64,000 nt of DNA, from contig CM063243.1 of the NCBI GenBank assembly GCA_032158295.1, forward strand, positions 10,814,302 to 10,878,301, in the 5' to 3' direction. Of the stretch, positions 51,269 to 61,943 are shown in pieces. Each line of letters begins with the position of its first letter. Positions within the stretch are counted from its first letter, which is position 1. This DNA comes from Pycnopodia helianthoides. Lineage: Eukaryota > Echinodermata > Asteroidea > Forcipulatida > Asteriidae. The translations under genes were made by a program, and so were the position numbers. The notes under the pieces are model-generated. The model made no database searches. It worked only from the letters and a program-made list of their open reading frames with translations, and was not told the origin of the DNA.

Positions 51269-54200
51269 GTGAGTTGATGAAACATAATGTGTTTTTCATT
51301 TCTTGTTAATAACAAAAGGTCGTGATTGCATAGTCCCCACTGAAAACTTAGATGGATGTAAGGACGGTCATGAACTCGATGTCGCAAAGAACAACAACCA
51401 TCCGCCATCCACCATTGAGCAACACGTTATTGTGTTTGCCGTGTCTGTAAACCGAGTCGACGACCATCATTTTAGGACAAGTCACGTGCGCCTTTAAAAC
51501 AGATTCGACGACTATGGTTGGTTTAGATTTAATTGTGTACGCATTTACAGATGATACGACGGCTGTAATTGGTTCAGAAATAATCATGTAGCGATCAACA
51601 CCCCCCACTTAACGAGTAACGACCCACCTGTTGGATACCTGTCAGTACGCGCACTCTGGCCAATCAGTGCGCTTCTCTATAGAGCGCGCGCGTATACGCA
51701 CAAAATATGCCGACGTGGTTGACGACCAACCGTTTTCGTAATATCGCATTAACCATTTTTAAGTTATTTTAAAGGTTCATCATAAACACTAATTAAGATA
51801 CCATTCAGTTTCCAAGGGGATGATATCCTTGACTTATTGAAGCACTACACAATCATGTAAAGAGTAAACCCACACAATTATTTACAGCACACTGTCAAGA
51901 ACATTTTTACCATGAATGAGAAAGAGAACGCATTAGTTGCGACAAGGAAGAGAGTGTTTTTTCGAGCCGTCAATTTTCTGGTGAATTTACAGAAATCCCA
52001 CGGGCATCATCTGGGTGTGTTTTTTGTCTTCTTCTGCGCAGTATAAGTGGCTTATGTTCCCAATTTAAATAGTGCCCGCAGTTCTATTACAAATGACCCA
52101 CTTGGTCGTTATTCTGCAGCTCTTATTGGCCTTGTTTCATTTCATGGTTTAGGGCACGATTATTATAAGTACAGTTTGTCTCAGGTTACACATCCGACTG
52201 ACAGAATAACTTGGCATTTTGTACTTTGAGCTATAACGAAAGAATTGTTAACATATTGTTCGATCTCATATAATTATAGCCATATGAAATTGCATCGCTT
52301 CATAATTATGTCATACACTTATCACATATTCAAAAGATGGGTCGGTCCATCCAAATAAGACTTACATTAAATTTCGACCACCTATCCTGAGCTTTTTATG
52401 TCTATACTCTGGAGATCTTTTGTCTAAGTTTTTAATTGAATACTCGAATTTTGTGTCAATTTCAGATTTTGTATAAAATGTATTATCTGAGACTAGGTCT
52501 ACTTGACAGAATTGTTAACTTTATACATTATCGTTTTAATGATTCAATTAGATTTTTGTTTTTATATATGAGAATGTAACAAGGTGGACATTTGTTGTGA
52601 ATGTACGTGTGCACTTTCATTTCACAGTTAAATTGTAAAGGAAGGGATATTGCTTTAAGCTATTTATGAATCATTTCTTCGAAGAAAAGAGTGTGTTTTT
52701 TTACGGCAAAACACTACCCCAATCTCCGCCATCGTCACACGTAATTGCCAGGGCCTTTAGAATAGTAGACTAGAGTGTCACCACATTGTGTAAAAGATGA
52801 ACACCGTTGAAACAGAAAACCTCAAAAGGTCAAGTGCGTCGCCGCTTTCAATTCCCCGCAACAAACAATCGAATCTCCCATGCTAGATATTAAATTCAGA
52901 AATCGAAGAAGGTACCAGCTAGTCGATCACATGGTTTATTTGCATTGTTACTAGCTAATGTTAGAATTGTCCCAGGTTCCGTGGATAACACGTTTGCGTG
53001 GGATCTTGGGCAGACTAGATTTGATTAGAGAGTAGCTAAAGTGTATAAATCGATTGGGTTTTGTGTTTGATTTTTTTTTTTTTGCTGATTTCTTGGAAGT
53101 GGCCATCCAAAGAGACATTTTTTGTAGTAATATAAAGAAAACGACGTGAATTTGGTATAAATATAAATGATTATTAATGGAAACTGATTACATTTCAGTG
53201 AGCAAACAGGCTGTTTCTGATTACTCACGTTCCAATTTCTTAGCGATGTTCACCGAGACATCAACACAACCCACACATTTAAGAAGTATCTTAACTTAAA
53301 GGGTTGCTGTTCCATATTTTATAAAAATGTACTCTTCCAACAATTTATAATGATGCAAATAAAGTGAAATGAACCGAATCGAATCGAATTACATTTAAAA
53401 AAGGTGAAACAAATTCAACTCAAATTCAATGACTTGAGTTGATTTAGTTGAGCATAATTATAAGGGTAGAGTAGGCCTATACAGGCTTGGTAAATATTAA
53501 ATAAAACATTGTTTAGTTTCAATTTGAAAACTCACTGATTGTGAAGCTCGTACCAGTACCAATCCTCTAGAGAAATATTTCTCTCTGAAATACTGTCAAA
53601 GTCAACGCAATTGTAATTATAGTGTTGGAAGACCTCATATAAATCTTGTTCGCTTATTTCGATTGTGGCAATTGAAACAAGCAATGAGAATTTGTAGGGG
53701 TCCTCAACTGCTATTGCCTGTACTTTGACTGAATTGTTTCGATTGCCGCAATAAAAATAACACATAATGATGCACAAACTCCTTGCCAAAGCATAGCATT
53801 TTAGGTCGTTTTCATTACCCCCAAAATATGTCCACTAAAGTTTTCTCAGGTATGTTGTAAGGTGAAGGTTTTTTAAAACTATGGGATTGGAACTTAATTG
53901 TATCGTTTCAAAAAAACACTTGATGCACTTTCCCTTTAATTGAATTAGCCTAAATAAACTGACCTGAATTGAATGGAGTTGGACAACTCTTTTATTCAAT
54001 ACCAACTATCTGAATCTGAAACTGAACAATTAAGGCAAAATCATCCGCAATGACTTGTAAAGTCTGCAGTTTGTCCAAAAAGAGGAAGGTACCAGGCATA
54101 GCAAGACTTTGTAGGCCTAACTGTGTTTTGCTATGTTCAATGGCACTGCCGAGACCCACCCACCCCCCCCCCAAAAAAAAAAACCCATGAAAGCAGTTGA

Positions 54201-54475
54201 TGGGCTGACAAGTTGCAAGCTAGTATTTGGCATAAAACTGGACGTATTGATAAAAAGAAACAAGTATCTATTTATTTGGAACCAAGTTCTGATTTTTTTT
54301 CCACAGTGGGACTCAACGAGTTAAATCATAGAAAACGATACCATGTCCACAGGCCTATCATTACAAATATAGGCCCCCTGCTCATTACTGTATAAAATAT
54401 GCTGAAAATATTAATACTTACTTTATAATTACATCCTTGAATAACTTTTCTCTTTTAAATCCATTGTAATTGTAG
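51269..54475 (+). other. cnga: CNG intron with a family R repeat
   Basis: 3.2 kb. It contains the R copy at 53515-53620 and a T-run near 53070-53083. The short ORFs are unrecognised. Confidence 0.5.
53515..53620 (+). repeat. Dispersed repeat family R copy
   Basis: It contains AGTTTCAATTTGAAAACTCA, ACCAATCCTC and TATTTCTCTCTGAAATACTG then TCAAAGTC. This is the clearest match to 5543-5648. Confidence 0.55.
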
Positions 54476-54538
54476 AGCAGGCTGGCAGGTGCCGAGTTCG
54501 TGATCGATCCAGAAGGCGATAGAATATACGTTTGGATG
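54476..54538 (+). CDS. cnga: CNG channel exon 3: start of S1
   Basis: A 63-base exon between AATTGTAG and ATG|GTAAGT, coding residues 46-66. It ends with FVIDPEGDRIYVWM, the counterpart of VVDPSSNLYYRWL in vertebrate CNGA3, the conserved entry to the first transmembrane helix. Both ends are phase 0. Confidence 0.9.
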
Positions 54539-55704
54539 GTAAGTATTGTCCGATTGACAGTACAATTTTACTGATGATACAGTAACTGTTAGTGTTACTT
54601 GTATTAATGTCACTAACATTAACATTGTTGTTAGTCAGTGTTACAGTAGGCCTAATCCTGCAGTTTCACAATTAGTAGTAGAGTATGTCCAGAGTCTCAC
54701 AGTCTATCTCACTCTCAGTCAATTGCTGTGTCTTGTTCAACGAAAAAGATACACAAACATACCATCTACGCTCCATACTATGACAACTGCTTTCCAAAGA
54801 CAAAACTTGAATCCAGCGGGTTATGCTTGTAAACGGTGGTGTAAAAACTGTCACAATTATTTCTTCAAAAAGTGACCAATTCAGCGGGTTGTTCACTTTG
54901 CAGTGCGCCACCATGAGTTTGCACAAAGTACAATTTTCCTAATAAACAATAATGCGGTGTCGTGCTTTCGCTCGTCCCCAGCGCCTTGCCTTAAAACCAA
55001 AGGATAGGCCGCAGGGGGCGAGCGAATGTCGTGCTCTGATGTTATTGTTTTGGGGAAGGTAAGAACATGGATGAAGGAAACTTTATAATATAAGCCAAAC
55101 TGAGCAGGAAATGTTGACGACTTGGAGAAACATTCTTGCCGTCTTCCAATCTGTGGATTGGAAGTGATAGACATTTATATTCGAGGTTTCTGACCGTTTT
55201 TCTCAGCGCGAAACTCAAACTAAAAGTTGTGTACGTGCAATAAAATTATTGATTCACATTTTGTGCACGTGTTGGTAATTCTAACTCTTGGTGGCGCTCC
55301 TGCAGTGCATTGTGAATGTTTCAGCATGGAAGTCATGGTGTCAGGTAATTTCTAATTAGTATTTAGTCATATTTAATGATTATGAATAGAAAAAGAAGGC
55401 CCTCTTTCTTCCATAGGACAATGACTGTAATTACTACAGCTACAAAAGAGAGTAAGGCATCATTGTTTCCACCTGGCCTCGAATTAATCCGAGGCACACA
55501 CAATCCCACAGCCACAGTCTGACAGTAATTCAGTTGCCGGGTTGCTTTGTGGTTAAAGTTTGCTGTGCCTTTGCTTTATTCCATGCCCTCAACAAGAGGA
55601 CGGTTGCCATGCCCCTAAGCTGAGGCCTGTCCCCCATATAGTTTATGAAGACGATTAAATACGATATGTATTCATGTCTCCTCAGGAGATATAAATGAGA
55701 ACAG

Positions 55705-56185
55705 ACGTACGAAGCCCAATTCCGAGCCACAACCATGCACGTTACAATGGCGTGGTTGTGTGGCTTCATACGTATGAAGCCACAACACGCACAACCACGG
55801 TTGTGTGGCTTCATAGTATGAAGCCAACCACCATGGTTGTGGCTTCATACTATGAAGCCACAACCACGAGACGGTCAGGGTGACTGGATAGGAGGGGGGA
55901 GGGGGTGAGGGTAAGGGTTTGTGGTTTGGTGAGGGTTAGGGGTAGGGGTAGGGTTAGGGTTAGGGGTAGGGGAGGGGTAGGGGTAGGGGTAGGGGTTGGG
56001 GTAGGGTTAGGGGATAGGGTGAGGGGTAGGGTGAGGGGTAGGGCTAGGGGAAGGGTTAGGTGTAGGGGTAGGGTTAGGGTTAGGGTGATGAACACTCCCC
56101 CCCTTTCACCATGGAAGAACCCAACCAAGTAATAAACGTGCATGGTTGTGCCATAGAAAAAAGCGAGGAATTGGGCTTCATACGT
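55705..56185. mobile_element. Foldback element enclosing a telomere-like block
   Basis: ACGTACGAAGCCCAATTCC (55705-55723) is mirrored by GGAATTGGGCTTCATACGT (56167-56185). ACAACCATGCACGTTA (55729-55744) is mirrored near 56134-56148. Inside the left side, three short palindromes of the form GGCTTCATA.TATGAAGCC lie at 55762-55781, 55807-55825 and 55841-55859, separated by ACAACC-type spacers. The right interior is the TTAGGG-variant block. No protein is plausible here. Confidence 0.8.
55890..56087 (+). repeat. Interstitial telomere-like minisatellite
   Basis: About 200 bp of G-rich 6-7-base units (GGGTTA, GGGGTA, GGGTGA, GGGGTT) closely related to the animal telomere repeat TTAGGG, including runs such as GGGTTAGGGTTAGGG near 56073-56087. 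Units vary, so it is old, or a minisatellite that only resembles telomere. Confidence 0.85.
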
Positions 56186-56789
56186 CGTGACGCATTTATG
56201 CCTCCTCCTCGGGCAAAGTTGGATGGTTGGGGCAGTGCAATCTAACTTCTAAGTTCGTCCAAAGTTGTAGAAGTTATTTACAATTTATAAGTTTTGTCAA
56301 AAAATTGTAGAAACTATGTAGTGTCTACATTTATTGCCCAAATTGCTAGTGCTTTAAATCACAAATAATCAACAGGGTCTAATGGCTCATCTTAATTCCT
56401 TGTAATCTTTTGACATACATTTACAATGGATAAAAGTTGACCAGGGGCTGCCAAGTAAATACAAATAGAATGGGGAATGCTTATTTGTCATTATTTTTCC
56501 AAAAGATTTTGCTGACCGTAATTTTGTTTACTGTCAAGTTCCCATTTTCCGGCAAATGTGATGTGTATCATGCATGGGCAACCATGTACTTGTAGTCATC
56601 TATCTCTGTAACCGTAGCGCCATTTTGCAAATTAAACAGGGACAATTAGCCAATTTAAATAAATGGACATGTTTTTTCGACAAGGGTGAATCAGGCAAAT
56701 AACATGATTGCAAAATTTTGAGAAATTTCTCTGTTTGATTTTCAGAGATGGGTTGACAAGAAAATGAGGCTTCCAGCCAAATTGACGGC

Positions 56790-56900
56790 TTTAGGCAGTG
56801 GCTATGGCTTGACCCGACTGAAAAGTCCTATTTGATAACGTTGTCACTGAAGCCAGTAGCCACAGCCGTAGCTGAAGTCACTTGATTCGGACGCTGCCTA
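56790..56900. mobile_element. Possible small foldback MITE
   Basis: TTTAGGCAGTG near 56790-56800 is mirrored imperfectly by CGCTGCCTAAG near 56891-56901. Further inward, GGCTATGGCTTGAC faces GTAGCCACAGCC. No second copy is seen in the window. Confidence 0.4.
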
Positions 56901-57874
56901 AGAATCAATTTTCACTAGCCTTAAATCAATACATGGCTTGCAAAAAAGCAAACAGTCTGGCGTCGTGTATGTCTCAAAGTAAAAGCAGCAAGATTGTATG
57001 TCACAGTCAAACAATCTCGGGCTGGCTGGATACTCCGTTCCTTGTATGGGCATGATGATGGCAGGACACCTCCATGGGGGAAATGTAAATTTCTACTGGA
57101 ACATTTCAAAGGAACACCCAAGGCAAAAGCCAAGAGCATTTCCTCCAGGCACGGTTCTAGAGCCAATATTTCTTCTTCTTTTTTTGTTCTTTCTTTTTTT
57201 TGGGGGGGGGGGGGGGCTAGACCCTTCGCAAGTGACGTCACCCTCTAACTTTTGCTAACTTCTATTTCATTTTGGGAGTCAAAAAGCAAACTATATAGGC
57301 AGCACTTTTGTTTATGTATTTGACACATAATAAGCGGAGAGTTACAATAATCATACAATACATGATGCAGTTGCGTACAAATTTTGACTTCAAATTGGTG
57401 GACAGAATGCTTGCAATGGTGTAACTAAGTGTCTTTGATTGAGAAAATTATGGGCTAGTCATACAGTTGTCTACTTCATTAATGAAATGCGGCGTCCTTT
57501 TGGGGCAAGCCCATCAAAAACTTTTGTTTGTCTTTCATTTTATTTTTGGGGTGGGGGTCTAGAAAAAAAGTTTGGGGGGCTAAAGCCCCCCCCCTGTAGA
57601 ACCATGCTTGATTCCCTTCATTGCTTAGAACTGTGCAATCTTGTTCAGACCACCACATCCAATGACCTGTTCCAACATGCACTTTGTCTTATTGACAAAA
57701 TGTCCATTAGGTAGAGCTGCTTCTCCAGTAGTTGAGAATAGAATGCAAGCAAGATGTTCGTTAGTATGCTCGCCACGTATAGCTCCCTGGTTAATTTCCT
57801 CAGAGAGAACCCGACTGTATTCAATCGCATATTGATTTAGGTTTAATCGGTTAATGTCTATGTCTTGCCTATAG

Positions 57875-57952
57875 GGTCTGGTGACTTTTGCTGTTCTCTA
57901 CAATGTGTGGATGATTATACTGAGGATAGCGTTCCAGGAAATGCGCGAGGAG
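57875..57952 (+). CDS. cnga: CNG channel exon 4: S1 helix
   Basis: A 78-base exon between TTGCCTATAG and GAG|GTAGGG, coding residues 67-92. GLVTFAVLYNVWMIILRIAF is a hydrophobic helix with the YN of S1 (compare ALPVFYNWYLLICRACF in CNGA3), followed by the acidic linker QEMREE. Phase 0 at both ends. Confidence 0.92.
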
Positions 57953-59177
57953 GTAGGGAACTAGATTTCTGTTTTATCTTGTATGTTCACTTCTTATTTA
58001 TAGTAAGAATGAACAAAATGTCTATTTTAATTGCAAGGTGTGCCAATATTTATTTAGAACACTAAAAAGGAAAGGCAAGGAAGGGAAAGTTTAATCAAGT
58101 TTAATTTTAATATTTATTATAATTAATTTTTTTTTTTTTTGGGGGGGGGTGTTCTGCAGTCCTCCTCAAGTTTGACATGGAGGCCTTTTTTATTTTTATT
58201 TTTAAGAGACGAAGCCTCGCATAAAAAACTTTATGCAGTGAGCCACCTGTATGTAATCTGCAATATCTGATTAAATATGTTTATAAATATAAATTTTGCA
58301 AAAAGAAAATTCATGGCCTAATGTTTCGACCCAAAAAGGTTGTATTTTGGTTTTTTTTTTTTTTGGGGGGGGGATTAAATTTTGTCATTATACTGAAACC
58401 TTTGCTAAGATACTGTTGGTTTACTGTAAAAACCATATTAAGTTTTAGTGCAAAAGTAGTTCTATAACCAAGTTTATAGAATTGGCAACAATCACTGTGA
58501 ACGTCTTTCACCTATACCGTTGACCCCAACTCTAAAAACAGATGGCCTTTCCAACTCGTGAAACACTGTGAATATTCCATCCTTCTGCACGTAAACTGAC
58601 ACCGATGGTCGATAAAACAACTCAAAGCTAACTTGCAGAGTGGGAATAGAAATGGGCCTCAGTGGGTATTGATTTAACAACGACTGTTATGCGGTTTGTT
58701 TTGCTAGACATCAAGAGCAGTGGGTGTTCTCAAATTATTCCCTCTTTGCACGCAAGGATTTTACTTCATTCTGTCATTTTGATATCTAAAAAAAAAGGCA
58801 CCAAGAGGAAAATGAAAAAAATTGTGATAATTTGACATTTTTTGTCAGTTTGGCTTAGGCAGGCCTGATACTTCATGGAGGCACTGGAGGCCTTCACTCC
58901 CCTAGCCATCGGCTCCGTGCCCCTTGAAATGTTTTGATAGAAATTTGAAGTCTCCCTCACGAAGGTGCTCCTTACTTAGGGAAAAAATGCCTTGTCCGAA
59001 TGAAGTACCTGGTCTGTTCATGCAATATTGTAGCAGGTTTTTTCTACAGTGACTTTACTTCGATCTTAAAGAAGGTACATCATAATTATCTCAACTCAAT
59101 AATAATATTGCTAATTAATATTGTTAACTGCATTAATCTTATTCACTTTTTATCATTATTTATTTAATTTTTTTTAG
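57953..59177 (+). other. cnga: CNG intron
   Basis: 1.2 kb. Contains T/G runs near 58129-58149 and 58350-58373. No other feature seen. Confidence 0.55.
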
Positions 59178-59285
59178 ATTGTCAACCGGCGAGTGTTTGG
59201 AACAGTCGACTTTGCCAGCGACGTAGTCTTCTTCATAGATATTCTTGTGAACTTCAGAATAGCATTCCTCGAACAAGGACTCTTG
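59178..59285 (+). CDS. cnga: CNG channel exon 5: S2 helix and S2-S3 linker
   Basis: A 108-base exon between TTTTTTTTAG and TTG|GTAAGG, coding residues 93-128. VDFASDVVFFIDILVNFR matches the S2 pattern LDYSADVLYVLDVLVRAR of CNGA3. FLEQGLL is the CNGA-type S2-S3 motif, one reason to prefer CNGA over CNGB. Phase 0 at both ends, and its length aligns without a gap to vertebrate S1-S2, so no exon is missing before it. Confidence 0.95.
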
Positions 59286-59519
59286 GTAAGGCTCCCGATT
59301 CACTGATAGTACCCCCCTTTTATGTGCCCAGTCTTCCCTGCGAAATGACTCCTTTCATGAAAATGATGCTGCCTTTTTGCTTCACCTGTCAGCTTGATAT
59401 CTCCTGACGCACAAAGCCCTCTCCTACCTCAAACTGTTTGTCTCTTGCAGCTGATCCGAGCCGGATCTCAGAAAGCGTTGACATTCAAGAAGAGTCGGCC
59501 AATGAACCTATCGTTTTGA

Positions 59520-59592
59520 TTTAATACTTGTATTGAATCTCATCTTTTCAAAAAATGAGTCTTATTGCTTTGTGAAATCTGGTTCATTTTTT
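59520..59592 (-). repeat. Repeat fragment with TTTGTGAAATC end
   Basis: This is the rough reverse complement of 61709-61765. The shared blocks, read on that strand, are GAACCAGATTTCACAAAGC and AGATGAGATTCAATA. The end resembles those of the elements at 9517 and 47096. Confidence 0.5.
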
Positions 59593-59768
59593 CAGTGAAT
59601 TTATCCCAACTTGACATCTATTTAAGTGAGATTTGAAGCTTTGCGTGCTGAAGCATGGAGGTAGGGGGGTGAAGGAAGTAAGAACTGAGTACTGTGTATT
59701 GATTTACAGGTAACGGCTACATGTATGTGAAATTTTAGAATTTGAAATTTTGCATGGTAAAGATACAG

Positions 59769-59934
59769 TCAAGTGAGGTTTGCGGAGACACCATGTATTA
59801 AATCTCTGTATGAGCTGTGGCGGTTCTGAGAAGGACCAGCAGTTATAACAACCACTTAAAAGGTTTAAACCACTGGTTCTTCCCACAACAACCACAGCTT
59901 AGAAAGAGATGGTGTCTCCGCAAACCTCACTTGA
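59769..59934. mobile_element. Foldback element with perfect 26-bp ends
   Basis: GTGAGGTTTGCGGAGACACC lies within the left end (59769-59794) and its exact complement within 59909-59934. The arms continue imperfectly inward (AGCTGTGG, GAAGGACCAG against their complements). About 166 bp, intronic and non-coding. It could fold into a hairpin in the pre-mRNA. Confidence 0.8.
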
Positions 59935-60221
59935 TTATGTGAATTTCATTGGGGGAGAAGTGTTATAGTTCTGAGTGCCCTGGTTGAGATGTAAATGTAG
60001 TAGAGTCACAACATTTCAAACATACTCTCAGTCCTGCTCCATTTGCCTGCCTACTTTCCCTATGTATCCCGACTGCCATGACGTGTCTGTCAGTACAGAC
60101 ACCTTGCACTGACGCCACACACAGCTTCTACCTGTTCATGGTCTGCCATTTTGGGAGTTAAATTGCACATAAATATATAAGGTGCACATCTTACTGCTCA
60201 CTCATTGTCTAAGGTTGGTCG

Positions 60222-60385
60222 GGTTTGGCATAGTGGTATCTTTTCTTGCCTTCCACCTCTGGGACCCCGGTTCGAATCCCGCTGGAGTCACTATGTAGAT
60301 TGGGTTGTCAGTCTCTACCCGAATGCATGGATTTTCCCAGAAACATTTCTCTAGGGTTTTCCCTCCCACGTCTAAAACTGAAACC
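60222..60385 (+). repeat. tRNA-derived SINE
   Basis: The head resembles a tRNA, with an A-box-like TGGCATAGTGG at 60226-60236 and a perfect B box GGTTCGAATCC at 60269-60279. A tRNA-unrelated body follows (GTCTCTACCCGAATGCATGG, GGGTTTTCCCTCCCACGTCT) that also occurs at 37641-37716. No intact cloverleaf was worked out, so this is a SINE rather than a tRNA gene. Confidence 0.7.
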
Positions 60386-60697
60386 TCCTTTTGTGTCTTC
60401 TCTCAATTGGCTTCTTGGCTAGTATAGTGATTAAGTTTGCTTTTTCTGAGAATCCTTGGCTTTACAACCAGAATTAATGAATATATAAATCAAATTAAAA
60501 AGGTGCACACTGAACAGTTACACACAGCCCCGAAATGACACAACCAGTAGATGGGTTATGATGTCAGGTGAAATTGGGTCAATCTGTAGTGTTTTCAAAG
60601 TTCTGAAATTGTCCTTTTTGCCTGATGTTGTGAAAGACATGCCTTGGGTCGGAATCTTCCAAATTTTTTGGTGACTTTGCGCTCTTTGTTTTTTCAG

Positions 60698-60803
60698 GTG
60701 AAAGACCCATCCAAGCTCAGTAGAAACTACAGGAAGTCTGTCAAGTTCAAGCTGGATATTCTTGCAATGATACCACTCGGAACAATGGCTCTTCTTGTTG
60801 GAG
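60698..60803 (+). CDS. cnga: CNG channel exon 6: S3 helix
   Basis: A 106-base exon between TTTGTTTTTTCAG and GGAG|GTATGA, coding residues 129-163 plus one base of the next codon. VKDPSKLSRNYRKSVKFKLD leads into ILAMIPLGTMALLVG. The pattern KFKLDILAMIP matches QFKLDVLSLVP of CNGA3. It exits in phase 1 and joins with AC of the next exon to give Asp. Confidence 0.95.
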
Positions 60804-61708
60804 GTATGAAACTTCTTTACAGAACAATAGATGGATAGAAAGAATACAACTTAAACCTGTTTTGTATTTTATTATCCCTCTATTGTTTTTATAATGGGTT
60901 GTTTTCTTTGACTTTCTCAAGACAGTTAACACATACACATCTTGTTTTAAAACTTAAAATATTTTTTTTTTATACAGAACTATGTTGCTTTCTGAACTTA
61001 AAGTGATGAGTAAAATAGATTTACTCATTGAAAATGGACAGGTGGCAAGTGCCGTACCCAGAAAATATATTGGGGGAGGTTAATAATTGGCAAATGCAGG
61101 AGGGGGGCCCTTAAAGTTAAAGGCAAAATACAATACTAAAATACAAAATGGTACTTTTTAAGGGGTGAGCCCTGTATGCTGAAAATGCTCCATTGGGGAA
61201 AAGTGTTCCCTTTTGTATAGACTGGTGCACCACTGTCGTCATGCGAGAAAATTTTGTTCAAACTGGCAGTTTTTTTTTCCATTTAGCTACTCTCTCTCTC
61301 TCTCTCCCTCTTAGGCTGTTGGACTCACTGGCATCTCTGAGAGCCATTCTCTTAAACCACAGATTTGAGGTTATTGTCTTCTTTGATTATTTTTCAGAGA
61401 TGGGTGATAAGGATGTCTTTCACATTCATTTTGACGTGGACAGTGGTGAGTTTTCTTTCCTTCCAAAAAGTCGGATTACTTCTTGAACTTCTTGAACTCC
61501 GGAGAGCAGTGGAAACTGCTCAACAACAAAAACACATTAGTAACTTTTCAACCGTATGTCAAAATAGGCTGTGCAGTGTGACAACATTAACAGTTGGTGT
61601 CACATTTTTTATTTCTCCTGAAGCTTCATGTCACAGCCGTGGTACAGGGAAAAAACCTGGAAAACTGACTCGGTAGATTTTAATATGGGGTAAATTCATT
61701 TAACAATG

Positions 61709-61765
61709 AACCAGATTTCACAAAGCAAAAATATTCATAAAGATGAGATTCAATAAAAATTATCG
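61709..61765 (+). repeat. Repeat fragment, inverted relative to 59520-59592
   Basis: It contains GAACCAGATTTCACAAAGC and AGATGAGATTCAATA. Confidence 0.5.
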
Positions 61766-61867
61766 CCAAAATGATTTCTATTGTAACATCTTTAATTTTT
61801 AGTAATAAACCACAACGGAAACTGACTGGGTAAATTTTAAAATAATTTTGGGTTGAACAAAGGAACA

Positions 61868-61943
61868 TTTCCTAGAGTGGGATTTGAACTTGCACCCTCC
61901 AGAATTGTGCCAGCACTCGACCAACTGAGCCATCTAGCCCCAA
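61868..61943 (-). repeat. tRNA-like SINE head, minus strand
   Basis: On the minus strand it reads GGGGCTAGATGGCTCAGTTG, with an A-box-like TGGCTCAGTTGG (61921-61932), and then AGTTCAAATCC (61880-61890), a near-consensus B box, at tRNA-like spacing. A tRNA pseudogene is the alternative. Confidence 0.6.

Larger units (their letters stand above)
54539..57874 (+). other. cnga: CNG intron with foldback and telomere-like repeats
   Basis: 3.3 kb. It holds the large foldback element at 55705-56185, a possible small MITE at 56790-56900, and G/C homopolymer runs near 57200-57217 and 57588-57596. The stretch at 56746-56813 is open after a CAG but does not fit the channel. Confidence 0.55.
59286..60697 (+). 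other. cnga: CNG intron with foldback and SINE
   Basis: 1.4 kb. Holds repeat pieces at 59520-59592, 59769-59934 and 60222-60385, so about one third is visibly repeat. Confidence 0.6.

Noticed and set aside
55740..55862. CRISPR-like regularly spaced repeats
   Set aside because: Only three short palindromes in a eukaryotic intron; no cas genes and irregular spacers.
55850..56143. ORFs with Thr-Leu or Val-Arg-Gly repeats
   Set aside because: Translations of the telomere-like minisatellite.
56746..56813. Possible extra CNG exon beginning RWVDKKMRLP after a CAG
   Set aside because: S1 to S2 already aligns without a gap to vertebrate CNGA, no donor is present before the stop, and the sequence overlaps an inverted repeat. 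A similar string at 61397 (RWVIRM) also does not fit.
60222..60300. Functional tRNA gene
   Set aside because: A and B boxes are present, but no full cloverleaf was evident and a SINE body follows.
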